The translations under genes and the position numbers were made by a program. The notes beneath the pieces are model-generated. The model was not told where the DNA came from, did no database searches, and saw only the letters and a list, made by a program, of their open reading frames with translations. Below are positions 32,464-40,630 of a stretch of 64,000 nucleotides of DNA, piece by piece (position 1 is the stretch's first letter; every line of letters begins with the position of its first letter). Source of the stretch: Ruegeria sp. R13_0 (GTDB lineage Bacteria; Pseudomonadota; Alphaproteobacteria; Rhodobacterales; Rhodobacteraceae); NCBI RefSeq assembly GCF_017743995.1, contig NZ_JAGHRB010000008.1, positions 1-64,000 of the forward strand, written 5' to 3'.

Positions 32464-34155
32464 ATGGCAGACGTTTCCCGTCGTGATCCGAAAATGGTGA
32501 TGCGCCTTGCCCGTCTTGGCTCAATGCATCAGTCGCGTCTTTCGTTCATGCGTATCCTAACGCGACGACTGGCTCGGGAAAACTGGCGGTTTGAAAAAAC
32601 TGCGTTCGAGATTGACAGCACCGGTGTTGGCCATGCCGTCTATACCGCGCATGGGCCCGAGCGGTCCTATTCCCTGATCGCCTATGCCCATGATCTGCCG
32701 CCCGAGAAACGCTCGGACCGAGTGATCGCCGAGGCTTGGGATGCCACCTTCACCCTGTTTGACGGTGTGCCTACCGACGCCGATATCGAGCGTCTTTCGC
32801 ACAATATCCCCGTTCAGGAAGCCGGGCGCGTGACAGGGTCTGAATTGTCAGTGTCCCGCGCCAATCGCTCGGTGCGTTTGTGGGAGCATGTGGTGAGCGA
32901 ACTGGCCGAAGGCCGTCAGCCCTCGACCGAGAAGATTGACGCCGTGGGTTACCTTATGCGGACCACTGCGGTTTACGGGTCCGGCAAGCTGGGCGCTGCG
33001 GATCGCGAAATGATTGCCGACCGTCCGGAATTCCGCGCTCCGTTCCAGGTTGAGATGCTGTCGGTCTACCTGACCCGCTGGTTCGTGACCGATCTGGTGC
33101 AATATATGGCCGATACCCGCGCTGCGGCCAACGGAGTGCAGGCCGCAAAGTTGGACGCAGGGATTGCACGGTCGATGGGGATCGGCAACTCAACCGGTCT
33201 GGGGATGGCGCCGTTCTTGCTGAACCATCCGGTGCTGTTCAACAACTGGATGGCGGCACGGGAAGGTGCAATTCAGGTCGTGCGCGGGGTCGAAAAGGCC
33301 AGCGATGCAGAAATCGCAGTGTTCCGTGATGTGCTGCTGCGCAACATGCAGATCGTCGAGACCTGGCAGTCTGAACACCCGATCCAGATCGAGAAACTCG
33401 CTGCCCTGCGGGCCGATATCGCCAAGCTGCAGGACTATCTCTCCAGTGCGGATCTTGGCGCGGATCACCCCTGGGATGCGCTTTATACCTGGGCCGAGCA
33501 GTCGCTGACCCTTGAGGGTCAAGAATGGATCGCTTCGCTGATTCTGGAACCCTATGGGGAACTGGTCGACGCCTTTGCAGAAGGTATGGCGGCAGACAAC
33601 ACCGCCACGTTCCGCATCGCCGGAGCGATGAAGATTGGTGACCTGCGGGCGCTTCTCAAGGATATCTATGGCTGGGCCATTGAGACCGATTGGGCCACCC
33701 CCGCCAGCAAGGCCCGCGCCTGGTATGTCTCGGAAGAAAAGCTAGAGCCGCGTCTGGGCGAACGTTTCGAGGAACCGATCGAGGAATACGAGCAGCCCTT
33801 GGCTCCCGGTCGGGATGCCGCGCAGTTGTTTCAGGCGCTGGCCCATTGGTCGGATGATGCTCAGGTCGCTGATTTCCTGTTGCGCCACCCCGAACACCGC
33901 CACGTGCTGCGCCGCGTTCAGATCGTAGGGCGCGCGCCCTATGCCGAGATCCGAGACAACACGATCTCGGACCGGGTGCTGCCCATCGACATGCTGCGCT
34001 GCAAACTGTCCTTCTTTGGGGCGACCAAGTTCGATCCCCGCTCGGATCGCTGGGTGCGCATCTGCATGTATGGCAACGCGCCCCTGCCGCATGAACTGAC
34101 ATCTGAAAACGCCGATTTCTGGGTCTTCCCGGAACTTGAAGGGGCCGCTGCATGA
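32464..34155 (+). CDS. Uncharacterised conserved protein, 563 residues
   Basis: I do not recognise a characterised family. The protein is soluble, rich in Arg, Glu and Trp, without signal peptide or membrane segment. The first 110 residues look alpha/beta (WRFEKTAFEIDSTGVGHAVY, YSLIAYAHDLPPEKRSDRV); the remainder is largely helical with a conserved-looking GSGKLGAADR and MGIGNSTGLGMAPFLLNHP. It starts at ATG 32464 (AAGGGTG upstream). It overlaps the DUF3726 gene by 4 bp and belongs to the operon 29986-35860. A role in the catabolic step between the hydrolase and the reductase is inferred from position only. It could be an oligomeric enzyme of new type. Confidence 0.75.
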   Translation: MADVSRRDPKMVMRLARLGSMHQSRLSFMRILTRRLARENWRFEKTAFEIDSTGVGHAVYTAHGPERSYSLIAYAHDLPPEKRSDRVIAEAWDATFTLFDGVPTDADIERLSHNIPVQEAGRVTGSELSVSRANRSVRLWEHVVSELAEGRQPSTEKIDAVGYLMRTTAVYGSGKLGAADREMIADRPEFRAPFQVEMLSVYLTRWFVTDLVQYMADTRAAANGVQAAKLDAGIARSMGIGNSTGLGMAPFLLNHPVLFNNWMAAREGAIQVVRGVEKASDAEIAVFRDVLLRNMQIVETWQSEHPIQIEKLAALRADIAKLQDYLSSADLGADHPWDALYTWAEQSLTLEGQEWIASLILEPYGELVDAFAEGMAADNTATFRIAGAMKIGDLRALLKDIYGWAIETDWATPASKARAWYVSEEKLEPRLGERFEEPIEEYEQPLAPGRDAAQLFQALAHWSDDAQVADFLLRHPEHRHVLRRVQIVGRAPYAEIRDNTISDRVLPIDMLRCKLSFFGATKFDPRSDRWVRICMYGNAPLPHELTSENADFWVFPELEGAAA

Positions 34156-34802
34156 GCCACTCTTTGAACGAAATCGAGGCTATGAGCAAACGCGCCGCAC
34201 GCGGCGCGGGCCTGTCCTGGGGTCTGGCCGAAGAGGCCGCCAAGGGAACGCGCTGGCTGGCGGCGTTTGGGTTTTCGGGCGCCGAATTGCTGGCCGATCT
34301 GTTGGAGATGAACGACCGTATCCCGTCGATCGACGTCTCGCCCGTCTCGCTAAGCGCCGAGATCTGGCATGCGCCCACGCGCCGGATGAGCCCGCTGATC
34401 GCCGGGGCCTCGCTTAGCGACTGCGCGGTGCGTTTGATGGATCGCGGCTCGATCACGATGGAGAACGTTAGCCTGCCCTTGCTGGCCGTGCCCTTCATGG
34501 GGGGGGCTGCGCTGCGTTTGGGTGTACCGGTCGCGGCCGAATGGCAAGGCGCGCGTCTGGCAACGGACGGGCGGCAGATCTGCGTGCAGGCCACGCCCGA
34601 GGCGCTTGAGACCCGCCACGCAGACAAGATGGTCTTCAGCGCGCCCGCCGAAATGACAGGCCGCCGCGAGCCGGTCCTGCGCGCGGAGGTGTCCGAGGCA
34701 GACTGGAGCAGGCTCAGCGCCTTTGCCCACCGCACATTCGCACCTGCGACCGAAGAAAGCCGCCTGCGCGGTGCTGGCGCGGGCCTCAGCGACAACGACT
34801 GA
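34152..34802 (+). CDS. DUF3726-like protein
   Basis: This 216-residue soluble protein starts MSHSLNEIEAMSKRAARGAG. It has the pattern WGLAEEAAKGTRWLAAFG followed by MENVSLPLLAVPFMGGAALRLG, which recalls the DUF3726 family. No catalytic residues can be named. It is coupled to the 563-residue unknown protein by a 4-bp overlap, and the pair probably work together. A 7-bp stem hairpin follows the stop before the reductase gene. The function is unknown. Confidence 0.65.
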   Translation: MSHSLNEIEAMSKRAARGAGLSWGLAEEAAKGTRWLAAFGFSGAELLADLLEMNDRIPSIDVSPVSLSAEIWHAPTRRMSPLIAGASLSDCAVRLMDRGSITMENVSLPLLAVPFMGGAALRLGVPVAAEWQGARLATDGRQICVQATPEALETRHADKMVFSAPAEMTGRREPVLRAEVSEADWSRLSAFAHRTFAPATEESRLRGAGAGLSDND

Positions 34803-34809
34803 AACTTCG

Positions 34810-34826
34810 CCCCTTGCGACAAGGGG
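34810..34826 (+). other. Perfect 7-bp hairpin between operon genes
   Basis: CCCCTTG (34810-34816) and CAAGGGG (34820-34826) pair perfectly with a 3-nt loop, between the DUF3726 stop and the reductase ribosome site. There is no T-run after it, so it is more likely an mRNA processing or stability element, or a mild attenuator, than a terminator. Confidence 0.55.
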
Positions 34827-34852
34827 CACATAGATACGAACGGAAAAGAAGA

Positions 34853-35860
34853 ATGACCGCCACCGAAACCCTGTCTCTGGCCGAGATCGAAGATCTGGCC
34901 TTCCGCGCCCTTGTCAAAGCCGGAACATCCGAGGAAAACGCCCGCCCTCTTGCCGTTGCGACCGCAATGACCGAAGCGGATGGCGTTGCCTCGCACGGGT
35001 TGGCCTATATCCCGATCTATGCGCAGCACGTGGAATGCGGCAAGGTTGACGGGGCCGCCAAGCCCGTAGTTGCTCAGCCGCGTCCGGCAGTTGTCACCGT
35101 TGATGCAGCCACAGGGTTTGCTCACAGCGCGATTGATCTTGGCTTCGAAAAGCTGATCCCGCTAGCGCGCGAGCAGGGTGTTGCGGTTCTGGCCATCAAC
35201 AACTCGTATAACTGCGGCGTTCTGGGCGTGCATACCCAGCGTTTGGCGCAGGCAGGCCTGATGGGGATCGGGTTCACCAACGCGCCGGCCTCGATCGCAC
35301 CGTCGGGTGGGGCAAAGCCGGTCATCGGCACCAACCCGTTCTCGATCTCGGCCCCCGATGCGGATGGAAACGCGGCGCTTCTGATCGACCAGTCCGCCAG
35401 CACCATCGCCAAAAGCGAAGTCATGAAACATGCCCGCGAAGGTAAGCCCGTGCCCGAAGGTTGGGTTTTGGACGCGGACGGCCAGCCCACCACAGACCCT
35501 GAGGCTGGCCTGAAAGGCTCCATGGTCCCATCGGGCGGCTACAAAGGCGTGGGTATCGCCCTGACGGTTGAACTGATGGCCGCTGCGATGACCGGCGCAA
35601 CACTGGGTTCGGTCGCCAGCCCGTTCTCGGGCACGGCGGGTGGCCCGCCGAAAACCGGTCAGTTCTTCATCGCGATTGATCCGCAGGCGACCTCGGTCGG
35701 AGCCTTCCATGAGAAGCTGGGTGAGCTGATTGCCTCGTTCCGCGACCAAGATGGCGCGCGCCTGCCGGGCGACGGCCGCCGCACCTGCCGCGAGCGGGCA
35801 GCAACCGAAGGCGTTGCCGTAAACGCCGCACTGCTGGAAAAAGTGCGCGCGCTTCTCTGA
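34853..35860 (+). CDS. Ldh2-family (malate/L-lactate dehydrogenase fold) NAD(P)H-dependent reductase
   Basis: This 335-residue oxidoreductase belongs to the Ldh2/DpkA superfamily. Visible are the catalytic-histidine region ADGVASHGLAYIP (residues about 44-56), NNSYNCGVLGVHTQRLAQ, and the substrate-loop GTNPFSISAPDADG. Family members reduce 2-oxo acids or cyclic imines (delta1-piperideine-2-carboxylate, delta1-pyrroline-2-carboxylate, N-methylated amino acids). Close to an N-demethylase and a semialdehyde dehydrogenase, a cyclic imino acid is an attractive substrate. ATG 34853 is preceded by GGAAAAGAAG. It is the last gene of the operon, followed by a strong terminator. Confidence 0.85.
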   Translation: MTATETLSLAEIEDLAFRALVKAGTSEENARPLAVATAMTEADGVASHGLAYIPIYAQHVECGKVDGAAKPVVAQPRPAVVTVDAATGFAHSAIDLGFEKLIPLAREQGVAVLAINNSYNCGVLGVHTQRLAQAGLMGIGFTNAPASIAPSGGAKPVIGTNPFSISAPDADGNAALLIDQSASTIAKSEVMKHAREGKPVPEGWVLDADGQPTTDPEAGLKGSMVPSGGYKGVGIALTVELMAAAMTGATLGSVASPFSGTAGGPPKTGQFFIAIDPQATSVGAFHEKLGELIASFRDQDGARLPGDGRRTCRERAATEGVAVNAALLEKVRALL

Positions 35861-35884
35861 CGCGCGCAGCATCACAAGATTGAA

Positions 35885-35920
35885 GGGGCGCATGGTCTGA
35901 TCGGAGCATGCGCCCTTTTT
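35885..35920 (+). terminator. Rho-independent terminator of the 29986-35860 operon
   Basis: GGGCGCATG (35886-35894) pairs with CATGCGCCC (35907-35915) over a 12-nt loop, followed by TTTTT. It lies 25 bp after the reductase stop and also sits at the end of the converging flavin reductase gene. Confidence 0.85.
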
Positions 35921-35938
35921 GCATGGGTGTTGGAAACC

Positions 35939-36433
35939 TCAGGCCTGCGGCTCTTGCAGCCACTGAAACCCGCCATCCCAATAGGCCAGAGGGGGATTGT
36001 CGCTGGCCTCCACACGCTCGACCTTGCCGATGAGAATGCGGTGAGAGCCGAACGGAACCGTCTGGATATGCAGACAGGTGAAAATGGCCGAGGCGCCCTT
36101 CAGGACAGGCAAGTGGGTGTGTTCATCCATGTCCCAGACATCTTCGGAAAACGTACGAAGCTCCGCAAGCGCGGGGTCACCGGCAAAAGCCAGCGCCATG
36201 TCGATGTGGTTTTGCGCGGCGAAGTTGACGCAATAGACCCCATGCTCTTCGATCATGCCCAGAATGCGACTGTTCTTGTTCAGACAGATCAACACAGCAG
36301 GCGGAGTCGCCGTCAGCGAGCACACAGCGCTGACGGTCGCGCCATGGGGACCATGCTCGCCCGACGTGGTGACAATCGACACCGGCGTCGGGGCTTTGCG
36401 CATGGCCGAGATGAATTCAGTCGAGGTCAGCAT
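35939..36433 (-). CDS. Flavin reductase (HpaC/RutF type), probable monooxygenase partner
   Basis: This 164-residue flavin reductase-like protein has the split-barrel motifs STEFISAMRKAPTPVSIVTT, GATVSAVCSLTATPPAVLICLN and CVNFAAQNHIDMALAFAG. It reduces FMN or FAD with NAD(P)H and hands the reduced flavin to a separate monooxygenase. The partner is likely the LLM monooxygenase at 37616: the gene between them is a divergent LysR, and both promoters carry a TTCTT inverted repeat. I prefer ATG 36433 (GGAG 6 nt upstream on this strand) over ATG 36469, which has no ribosome site. Confidence 0.85.
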   Translation of the reverse strand: MLTSTEFISAMRKAPTPVSIVTTSGEHGPHGATVSAVCSLTATPPAVLICLNKNSRILGMIEEHGVYCVNFAAQNHIDMALAFAGDPALAELRTFSEDVWDMDEHTHLPVLKGASAIFTCLHIQTVPFGSHRILIGKVERVEASDNPPLAYWDGGFQWLQEPQA

Positions 36434-36485
36434 CTTACGCTCCGGGATTGGGGTGCTCAGAGCTTGCATTAGGCAGGTTTTATCA

Positions 36486-36502
36486 CAAGAATGAATTTCT
36501 TG
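36486..36502. promoter_or_regulatory. Operator candidate CAAGAA-N5-TTCTTG
   Basis: This inverted repeat lies between the flavin reductase and its divergent LysR gene. GAATTTCTT within it recurs before the LLM monooxygenase gene (37512-37520). It is a likely binding site of the LysR at 36537. Confidence 0.55.
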
Positions 36503-36536
36503 CCGTCAGGCCAAGCCCTCCTTATGCAGGATCACC

Positions 36537-37511
36537 ATGCGACGCGCTTTAAGAACACGATTGAACCAACTGGGTCCGGGCGCTTTGTCCCGAATGGAAC
36601 CCGTTGGTTTTGACAGCAACCGGATGCGGCGGGGATTGCCGCCCTTGCAGACGCTGATCGCGTTCGAGGCTGCCGCGCGGTTGCAGAGCTTCACCCTCGC
36701 CGCGTCGGAATTGAACCTGACGCAGCCCGCCGTCAGCCAGCAGGTGAAACTGTTGGAAGATCGCCTTGGCATCCGGCTGTTTCGCAGGTCGAACAACCAG
36801 ATCAGTCTGACCGAGCAGGGCGAACAGTTCGCCGATTCTGTCGGGGCGATGTTGGACAGCCTGAGTGAAAGCGTTCAGGATCTCGCGCCGGATGCAGGGC
36901 GCACCATGTTGACGGTCAGCCTGCTGCCCTCCTTCGGGTCGACCTGGTTTGCGATCCGCGCGACCCGGTTTCTTGAGGCCCATCCGCAGATCGATCTGAT
37001 CACCCTGTCCACCGTGGCCTGTACCGGTTTTGGGCAGGAGGATGCGGATGTCGCCATTCGCTGGGGGCCGGGCGGCACGCCGAATGTCTATGAGGAACGC
37101 CTGTTCGGTGAACGCCATATCCTTGTGGCCTCAGCCGCGCTTCGGGATCAGTTGGCCGGAGTGAAACGGGTGGATGATCTGGCCGGGTTCCCGTTTTTCA
37201 GGGATACCAACCACACGGAATGGCGCGCGGTGATCGAACGCAATGGCGGCAATCCGGAACTGTTCGAAAACGGGGCCTATTTCGGCGATTCCAGCGCCAC
37301 GCTGGGCGCAATCGCGTTTGGCGGCGGAGTTGGCGTGGTGCGGGATGTCGTTGCACAGCATTTTCTGGACAACGGTACTCTGATCGAGCTGCCGTTTGAG
37401 GCGGTTGAAGGCCCGTTTGCCTATCATTTTCTGTGCCCCCACAGCCGGTTGAACCAGCCTCGGGTTCAGGCGTTTCTACACTGGTTGCGGCAGGAGGCGT
37501 CGGGCGCATAA
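36537..37511 (+). CDS. LysR regulator (GcvA-like) of the flavin monooxygenase genes
   Basis: This 324-residue protein has a GcvA-type winged helix (residues 36-90, LQSFTLAASELNLTQPAVSQQV) and an effector domain containing the usual GcvA-group tail (FGGGVGVVRDVVAQHFLDNG, then HFLCPHSRL). It is divergent from the flavin reductase and runs into the LLM operon. ATG 36537 is preceded by AGGA 6 nt upstream; later in-frame ATGs at 36594 and 36624 lack a ribosome site, although family proteins often begin at the latter position. It is probably an autoregulated activator of both flanking units. Confidence 0.82.
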   Translation: MRRALRTRLNQLGPGALSRMEPVGFDSNRMRRGLPPLQTLIAFEAAARLQSFTLAASELNLTQPAVSQQVKLLEDRLGIRLFRRSNNQISLTEQGEQFADSVGAMLDSLSESVQDLAPDAGRTMLTVSLLPSFGSTWFAIRATRFLEAHPQIDLITLSTVACTGFGQEDADVAIRWGPGGTPNVYEERLFGERHILVASAALRDQLAGVKRVDDLAGFPFFRDTNHTEWRAVIERNGGNPELFENGAYFGDSSATLGAIAFGGGVGVVRDVVAQHFLDNGTLIELPFEAVEGPFAYHFLCPHSRLNQPRVQAFLHWLRQEASGA

Positions 37512-37520
37512 GAATTTCTT
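37510..37520. promoter_or_regulatory. Operator candidate AAGAATTTCTT before LLM operon
   Basis: AAGAATTTCTT is an 11-bp near-perfect palindrome that overlaps the LysR stop codon. It shares GAATTTCTT with the repeat at 36486-36502, suggesting the same regulator acts on both promoters. The remaining gap to 37615 has no other clear signal. Confidence 0.5.
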
Positions 37521-37615
37521 TGGCAATGACCTAGGATTCGCCATTTGGAAGTTTGGCAGGATTGAGGAAATGTGGAGGAAACACATTCACCCGGATAACC
37601 TCGGAGCTTGCCGCC

Positions 37616-38677
37616 ATGGAATTCTCGCTTTTCAACCTGATGACTAAACCCGTTGACGGGTCCACCCATGCCGACGTGTTCAACCAGATGCGCAACATGA
37701 CGCAGATGGTCGACGAGGCGGGGTTCGATGTGGCCTGGTTTGCCGAGCATCACCTGTCGAATTACTGCATCTCTCCGTCTCCGCTGATGACGGCTGCGAA
37801 TATGGCCGCCCACACCAAACGCATCAATGTCGGCCCCGCCGTTGTTGTGATGCCCTTCTATGAACCCCTGCGTCTGGTCGAGGATATCTGCCTGACCGAC
37901 CAGTTGACCGAAGGCCGCCTGGTGCTGGGTCTGGGCACCGGCTATCAGCCGCGCGAGTTCAAGAAATTCGGGTTCGAGATCAACGACCGCCTGATGCGCG
38001 GCCTTGAGATCTGGGATTGTATCGAACAGGGCGTCTATTCCGGCGTGATCGACTATCAGGGTGAACATATCCAGATCAACGATGCCGCGCTGTCCATCGC
38101 ACCGGTACAGGAGCGCATCCGCACCTTGGCGGTGGGCAACGCGCCAGAAATGCGTCAGAAGATGATCGACTATGGGGCCGAGCCGCTGACCACTCCGGCC
38201 ATCGGGCCGAACTCGATCGTGTCGACGGCGCGGCGGCTTTACACCGAAACCCGCACGGAAAACGGGCTGAGCGGCAGTGACTATCCCTTTGCCGTGCAGC
38301 GCTATGTGTATATCGCCAAGGACAAAGACGACGCCCGCGCCGCGGCCGAGCAGGTTCTGATCCATGCCCGCATGGCGAACAACATGCGCCGCCCCGAGCC
38401 GTTGATGCAGGGCGCGGATCTGAACATCGTGCCTTTCGACAACGAACCCACCCTCGACGAAGTGATGCAGCGGGCCATCATCGGTGACGTCGAAGAGGTC
38501 ACCCGCCGGATCGTCGCCGAGGCGCGCGAATTCGGGATCACGCATCTGAGCGTCTTCATGCAGATCGCCTCGATCCCGTTTGCCAACACGCTGCGCTCGC
38601 TCGAGCAGTTTTGCGATCAGGTAATGCCCGCAGTAAAAGCGGCGCTTGAGGAAGACAAGAAAGCGCTTGCCTCCTGA
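37616..38677 (+). CDS. LLM-class (bacterial luciferase-like) flavin-dependent monooxygenase
   Basis: This is a 353-residue TIM-barrel monooxygenase of the luciferase superfamily. It has the N-terminal FSLFNLMTK strand, DEAGFDVAWFAEHHLSNYC, TDQLTEGRLVLGLGTGY (the flavin phosphate loop) and a C-terminal helix region. It needs reduced flavin from a separate reductase, very likely the one at 35939. LLM enzymes open or oxygenate rings, including N-methylnicotinate in the trigonelline pathway (TgnB with TgnA reductase in Acinetobacter). The substrate is unknown here. ATG 37616 follows GGAG. It overlaps the first SDR gene (TGATG). Confidence 0.88.
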   Translation: MEFSLFNLMTKPVDGSTHADVFNQMRNMTQMVDEAGFDVAWFAEHHLSNYCISPSPLMTAANMAAHTKRINVGPAVVVMPFYEPLRLVEDICLTDQLTEGRLVLGLGTGYQPREFKKFGFEINDRLMRGLEIWDCIEQGVYSGVIDYQGEHIQINDAALSIAPVQERIRTLAVGNAPEMRQKMIDYGAEPLTTPAIGPNSIVSTARRLYTETRTENGLSGSDYPFAVQRYVYIAKDKDDARAAAEQVLIHARMANNMRRPEPLMQGADLNIVPFDNEPTLDEVMQRAIIGDVEEVTRRIVAEAREFGITHLSVFMQIASIPFANTLRSLEQFCDQVMPAVKAALEEDKKALAS

Positions 38678-39465
38678 TGGCGGGGCTGTTCTCGCTGGCC
38701 GGAAAGCCGATCCTGATCACCGGCGCGGCGCGCGGGTTGGGGGCGGCTATGGCCAAGGCCTGCGCGAATCAGGGTGCGCAGGTCTGGCTGCAGGATCTGA
38801 ACGCCGAGGCCGTTGAGGGCACGGCGGAAACGCTCAGAGGGCAGGGCGCCGATGCGCAGGCCACCGCCTTTGACCTGACGGATTTCGACGTCTGTCGGCA
38901 GTGGGTGCAAGAGGTTGCAACCCAGGCCGGCAGTATCTGGGGGCTGATCAACAATGCGGGGATCACCAATCACGGGCATGTCCTTGACCAGACCGTCGAG
39001 GACTATCGCAGCATCTATGACCTGCACGTCTTAGCCCCCTTCGTGCTGTCACAGGCGGCGGGCAAGGTGATGCTGGCCAATCCCGGCCCGCACCGGGGGC
39101 GGATCGTGTCGGTTTCGTCCATCGCCGCGACCCACCCGAGGCCGGGGGTTGGGAACTATGCGTCCTCCAAAGCGGCTATCGCAGGGCTGACGCGGTCTCT
39201 GGCCGCGGATTTCGGGGCCGATGGGATCTGCGCCAATGCCATTGCGCCGGGCTATGTGCTGACTGAGATGAACAAGAAAATCCTAAGCGATACGGGTTTT
39301 GTCCGCCGCATCGAAAACCGCACCCCGGCCGCACGTTGGGCAGATCCCGCTGAGATCGCAGCGCCAGTGGCATTTCTGATGTCCGAGGGGGCCTCTTACA
39401 TCAATGGTCAGCTTCTGGCGGTTGATGGCGGCATGAACGCATTTTTACAATCGAACGAGGAATAA
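38677..39465 (+). CDS. Short-chain dehydrogenase/reductase (SDR) 1
   Basis: This 262-residue classical SDR has the cofactor motif TGAARGLG at about 15-22, NNAG at about 93, a serine in VSVSSIAA and the catalytic YxxxK in NYASSK (about residue 164). It ends NGQLLAVDGG. It oxidises or reduces an alcohol or ketone with NAD(P). It is translationally coupled to the LLM gene and 3 bp ahead of the next SDR. The substrate is probably a product of the monooxygenase step. Confidence 0.87.
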   Translation: MAGLFSLAGKPILITGAARGLGAAMAKACANQGAQVWLQDLNAEAVEGTAETLRGQGADAQATAFDLTDFDVCRQWVQEVATQAGSIWGLINNAGITNHGHVLDQTVEDYRSIYDLHVLAPFVLSQAAGKVMLANPGPHRGRIVSVSSIAATHPRPGVGNYASSKAAIAGLTRSLAADFGADGICANAIAPGYVLTEMNKKILSDTGFVRRIENRTPAARWADPAEIAAPVAFLMSEGASYINGQLLAVDGGMNAFLQSNEE

Positions 39466-39468
39466 CCC

Positions 39469-40272
39469 ATGGCACGTTTGTATGGAAAGGTCGCGCTGGT
39501 CACCGGTGCGGGCGCGATGAATGGGGGTATGGGCAATGGCAAGGCCACGGCCATTCGGCTGGCGCAGGAAGGGGCCACGATCTGTGCGCTGGACCTGCAT
39601 CTGCCCGCCGCCGAGGAAACCTGCGAGATCATCCGCGCCGACGGCGGCAAAGCCATCGCCCTGTCTGCAGATGTCACGCACGAGGATCAGGTCAAGCAGG
39701 CCGTCGCCGACTGCCTGAGCGCGTTGGGGCAGATCGACATTCTGCAAAACAACGTCGGCATCCTGAAGACCGGCGGGGCCATGGACAGCACGGTCGAGGA
39801 TTGGGATGCGCTAGTTCATGTGAACATGAAGGCTGTTTTCTTGCCGACCAAACATGTCCTGCCCCACTTCGTGGATCGCGGGGCCGGGGTGGTGACCAAT
39901 ATCTCTTCGATTGCAGGGCTGCGCTATCTGGGAACGCCCTATATCGGCTATAACGCCACCAAGGGTTCGATCATTTCCTATACGCGCAATCTTGCGGCCG
40001 AGGTGGCCCCGCATGGCATTCGCGCCAACGCGATCCTGCCGGGGTTCATAGATACGCCCATGGCGCGGGACATCACCGTTCAGAACTCGGAAGACCCAGG
40101 CGCCATCGACTGGGACGCTCTGGATCGCCAGCGGGCGGCGCGGATTCCGCTGGGCCGTGTCGGCACGCCCTGGGATGTGGCCAATGCCGCCGTATTTCTG
40201 GCCAGCGATGAGGCGTCATACATTACAGGTACCGAAATCACTGTGGATGGTGGTGTGTCATGTCGCGTGTAA
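39469..40272 (+). CDS. Short-chain dehydrogenase/reductase (SDR) 2
   Basis: This 267-residue SDR has a longer cofactor loop than usual (TGAGAMNGGMGNGKA, about residues 12-26), NNVG at about 94, ISSIAGLRYL and YxxxK in GYNATK. It ends TGTEITVDGG. The loop insertion may alter NAD/NADP preference. It lies in the LLM operon, directly upstream of an MttB-type fragment that begins in frame right after its stop codon (TAA at 40270-40272). Confidence 0.87.
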   Translation: MARLYGKVALVTGAGAMNGGMGNGKATAIRLAQEGATICALDLHLPAAEETCEIIRADGGKAIALSADVTHEDQVKQAVADCLSALGQIDILQNNVGILKTGGAMDSTVEDWDALVHVNMKAVFLPTKHVLPHFVDRGAGVVTNISSIAGLRYLGTPYIGYNATKGSIISYTRNLAAEVAPHGIRANAILPGFIDTPMARDITVQNSEDPGAIDWDALDRQRAARIPLGRVGTPWDVANAAVFLASDEASYITGTEITVDGGVSCRV

Positions 40273-40623
40273 AAAGCCGCGCCGGGCGCGGATGTCGATG
40301 GAGATCGGGTGAGGATAGACCAGGCTCTGCTGATGGAACTTGTCGCCAAAGCGCCCAATAGATTTGTGGTACAGGGGCGCGGGCCCTCGACCGGGTTCAC
40401 GATGGGCGGGGACACGAGTGTGTTTTGCACCACGAAGGGCGCGCCGTTCACCCGCGATCTGGATGGCCTCCGCCGGTCAACCACCGAGGCGGATGTGATC
40501 AATTTTGCCCGCCTGACACAGGCCTGCCCCAGCTTTCACATGGCGGGCGGGTTTATCTGCGAGCCTATGGATATCCCCGTTCCGTACCGCCATCTGGCGA
40601 CGATGCGGCACCAAACGGTCTAG
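40273..40623 (+). pseudogene. MttB-type trimethylamine/betaine methyltransferase fragment
   Basis: About 115 codons read in frame after an SDR stop. The translation (DGDRVRIDQALLMELVAKAP, DLDGLRRSTTEADVINFARL, GGFICEPMDIPVPYRHL) matches the interior of MttB-family corrinoid methyltransferases, which are normally about 480-530 residues. There is no proper start; the nearest is GTG 40309. Both ends are missing, and the stop at 40621 is premature. It is a truncated relic of a betaine or trimethylamine demethylation gene. It abuts the decayed OYE-like gene on the other strand, suggesting a deletion joined them. Confidence 0.75.
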
Positions 40624-40630
40624 ACCGATT

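Noticed and set aside
33656..35125. Long leftward open frame of 489 codons
   Set aside because: It spans three rightward genes with good overlaps and ribosome sites, and its composition is that of a shadow frame.
40309..40623. Intact small gene starting GTG 40309
   Set aside because: The translation is an interior piece of MttB proteins that continues upstream in frame to the SDR stop, so it is a relic rather than a complete gene.
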